A program made the translations under genes and the position numbers. Source: Streptomyces zinciresistens K42 (GTDB taxonomy: Bacteria; Actinomycetota; Actinomycetes; Streptomycetales; Streptomycetaceae). From it: 64,000 nucleotides of DNA. Positions 63,118-64,000 of the stretch are shown piece after piece. Below the pieces are notes generated by a model. The model was not told the DNA's origin and did not search any database. It saw only the letters and a program-made list of their open reading frames with translations. The stretch is from the NCBI RefSeq assembly GCF_000225525.1, contig NZ_AGBF01000006.1, forward strand, positions 1-64,000, written 5' to 3'. Each line of letters opens with the position of its first letter. The first letter of the stretch is position 1.

Positions 63118-64000
63118 TCAGGCCGTCGCGGTCGGCACGTACGGGGCGAGATCCGCCGCCAGTTCCTCGTGCACCCGCACCTTCAGGAGCGTGCCCTCCG
63201 GGGTGTGCTCCTCGGAGATCACCTCGCCCTCGGTGTGGGCTCGGGCGACCAGCTTGCCGTGGGTGTACGGCACGAGGGCCTCGATCTCGACGGACGGCCG
63301 CGGCAGTTCGTTGTCGATCAGGGCGAGCAGTTCGTCGATGCCCTGACCGGTGCGGGCCGAGACGGCGAGCGCGCGCTTCTCGATCCGCAGCAGGCGCTGG
63401 AGCGTCAGCGGGTCGGCCGCGTCCGCCTTGTTGATCACGACGATCTCGGGCACCCCGGTGGCGCCGACGTCCCGGATGACCTCGCGCACGGCGGCCAGCT
63501 GCTCCTCCGGGTTCGGGTGCGCGCCGTCCACCACGTGCAGGATCAGGTCGGAGTCGCCGACCTCCTCCATGGTGGAGCGGAACGCCTCGACCAGGTGGTG
63601 CGGCAGATGCCGTACGAAGCCGACCGTGTCGGCCAGGGTGTACAGCCGTCCGCCCGGGGTCTCGGCCCGGCGCACGGTCGGGTCGAGGGTGGCGAACAGG
63701 GCGTTCTCCACGAGGACACCGGCGCCCGTGAGGCGGTTGAGCAGCGAGGACTTGCCCGCGTTGGTGTAGCCGGCGATGGCGACCGAGGGCACCTTGTTGC
63801 GCCGGCGCACCTGGCGCTGGATGTCGCGGCCGGTCTTCATCTCCGCGATCTCCCGGCGCATCTTCGCCATCTTCTCGCGGATCCGCCGCCGGTCGGTCTC
63901 GATCTTGGTCTCACCGGGACCGCGGGTGGCGAGGCCGCCGCCCTTGCCGCCGCCCATCTGGCGGGACAGCGACTGACCCCAGCCGCGCAGCCGCGGCAGC
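63118..64000 (-). CDS. hflX: GTPase HflX (N-terminus beyond the right edge)
   Basis: The frame is open to the right edge, with about 294 visible residues representing the C-terminal part. LPRLRGWGQSLSRQMGGGKG is the junction to the G domain, and TRGPGETKIETDRRRIREKM is the HflX signature. GTPase motifs are GYTNAGKSSLLNRL (G1), DTVGFVRHLPHHLVEAFRST (G3) and VVINKADA (G4). HflX binds the 50S subunit and splits stalled ribosomes under stress. The C-terminal ~80 residues form the small alpha/beta domain. An ATG inside the window is not the real start. Confidence 0.95.
   Translation of the reverse strand, partial: LPRLRGWGQSLSRQMGGGKGGGLATRGPGETKIETDRRRIREKMAKMRREIAEMKTGRDIQRQVRRRNKVPSVAIAGYTNAGKSSLLNRLTGAGVLVENALFATLDPTVRRAETPGGRLYTLADTVGFVRHLPHHLVEAFRSTMEEVGDSDLILHVVDGAHPNPEEQLAAVREVIRDVGATGVPEIVVINKADAADPLTLQRLLRIEKRALAVSARTGQGIDELLALIDNELPRPSVEIEALVPYTHGKLVARAHTEGEVISEEHTPEGTLLKVRVHEELAADLAPYVPTATA

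Overview
This is a high-GC chromosomal segment from a Streptomyces species. The evidence is the third-position GC bias, frequent GTG and TTG starts, leaderless genes, hrdB next to whiH, DasR and DmdR operators, and a c-di-AMP riboswitch on an M23 peptidase gene. From memory, the order ptsH - M16 peptidases - parC - parE - hrdB - whiH - recQ - rnhB - nrdJ/nrdR - lexA - dinG - siderophore genes - hflX follows the core-chromosome block around SCO5841 to SCO5796 of S. coelicolor. It is therefore mostly conserved core with a few recent insertions. I see no tRNA, rRNA or CRISPR array.

Left third (1-29 kb). A GNAT/acyl-CoA-synthetase-like protein runs off the left edge. Next come DasR-controlled ptsH, a GntR/FCD regulator, a riboswitch-controlled cell-wall peptidase, a catalytic/non-catalytic pair of M16 peptidases, and parC. 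A COG0523 (CobW-like) GTPase gene is split by an element of about 6.1 kb. The element carries two tandem tyrosine recombinases resembling the Tn554 TnpA/TnpB pair and three uncharacterised passenger genes, one of them frameshifted. Beyond it lie small actinobacterial proteins, an iron-box-controlled sucrase/ferredoxin-like protein, a CitA/DcuS-type two-component system, a DUF485 plus acetate-type symporter operon, parE and a DUF7455 protein.

Middle (28-48 kb). A secreted trypsin-like protease, hrdB and whiH are followed by a fused ABC transporter, an NrtR-like Nudix regulator, a DUF4192 protein and a RecQ helicase with a C-terminal phosphoribosyltransferase-like domain. Then come two uncharacterised proteins, rnhB, a frameshifted TetR gene with a perfect operator, an ADP-ribosylglycohydrolase/histidine-phosphatase operon, a group II intron whose maturase has lost the reverse-transcriptase core, a DUF4937 protein and a TerD protein.

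Right third (49-64 kb). The nrdR-nrdJ pair (B12-dependent ribonucleotide reductase) and lexA are divergent and share a control region with paired NrdR boxes and an SOS box. DinG-like helicase follows, then a three-gene NRPS-independent siderophore cluster (aminotransferase, IucA/IucC synthetase, acetyltransferase), a lipoprotein serine protease and the C-terminal part of HflX.

Main unifying observation: parC, recQ and dinG each carry the same promoter-like motif, TTGTCAGTG(G/C) then 7 nt then a -10-like hexamer. It resembles the PafBC (RecA_NDp) DNA-damage promoter of mycobacteria. With lexA and nrdRJ also here, the window holds several genes for DNA topology, repair and nucleotide supply that may be damage-responsive.
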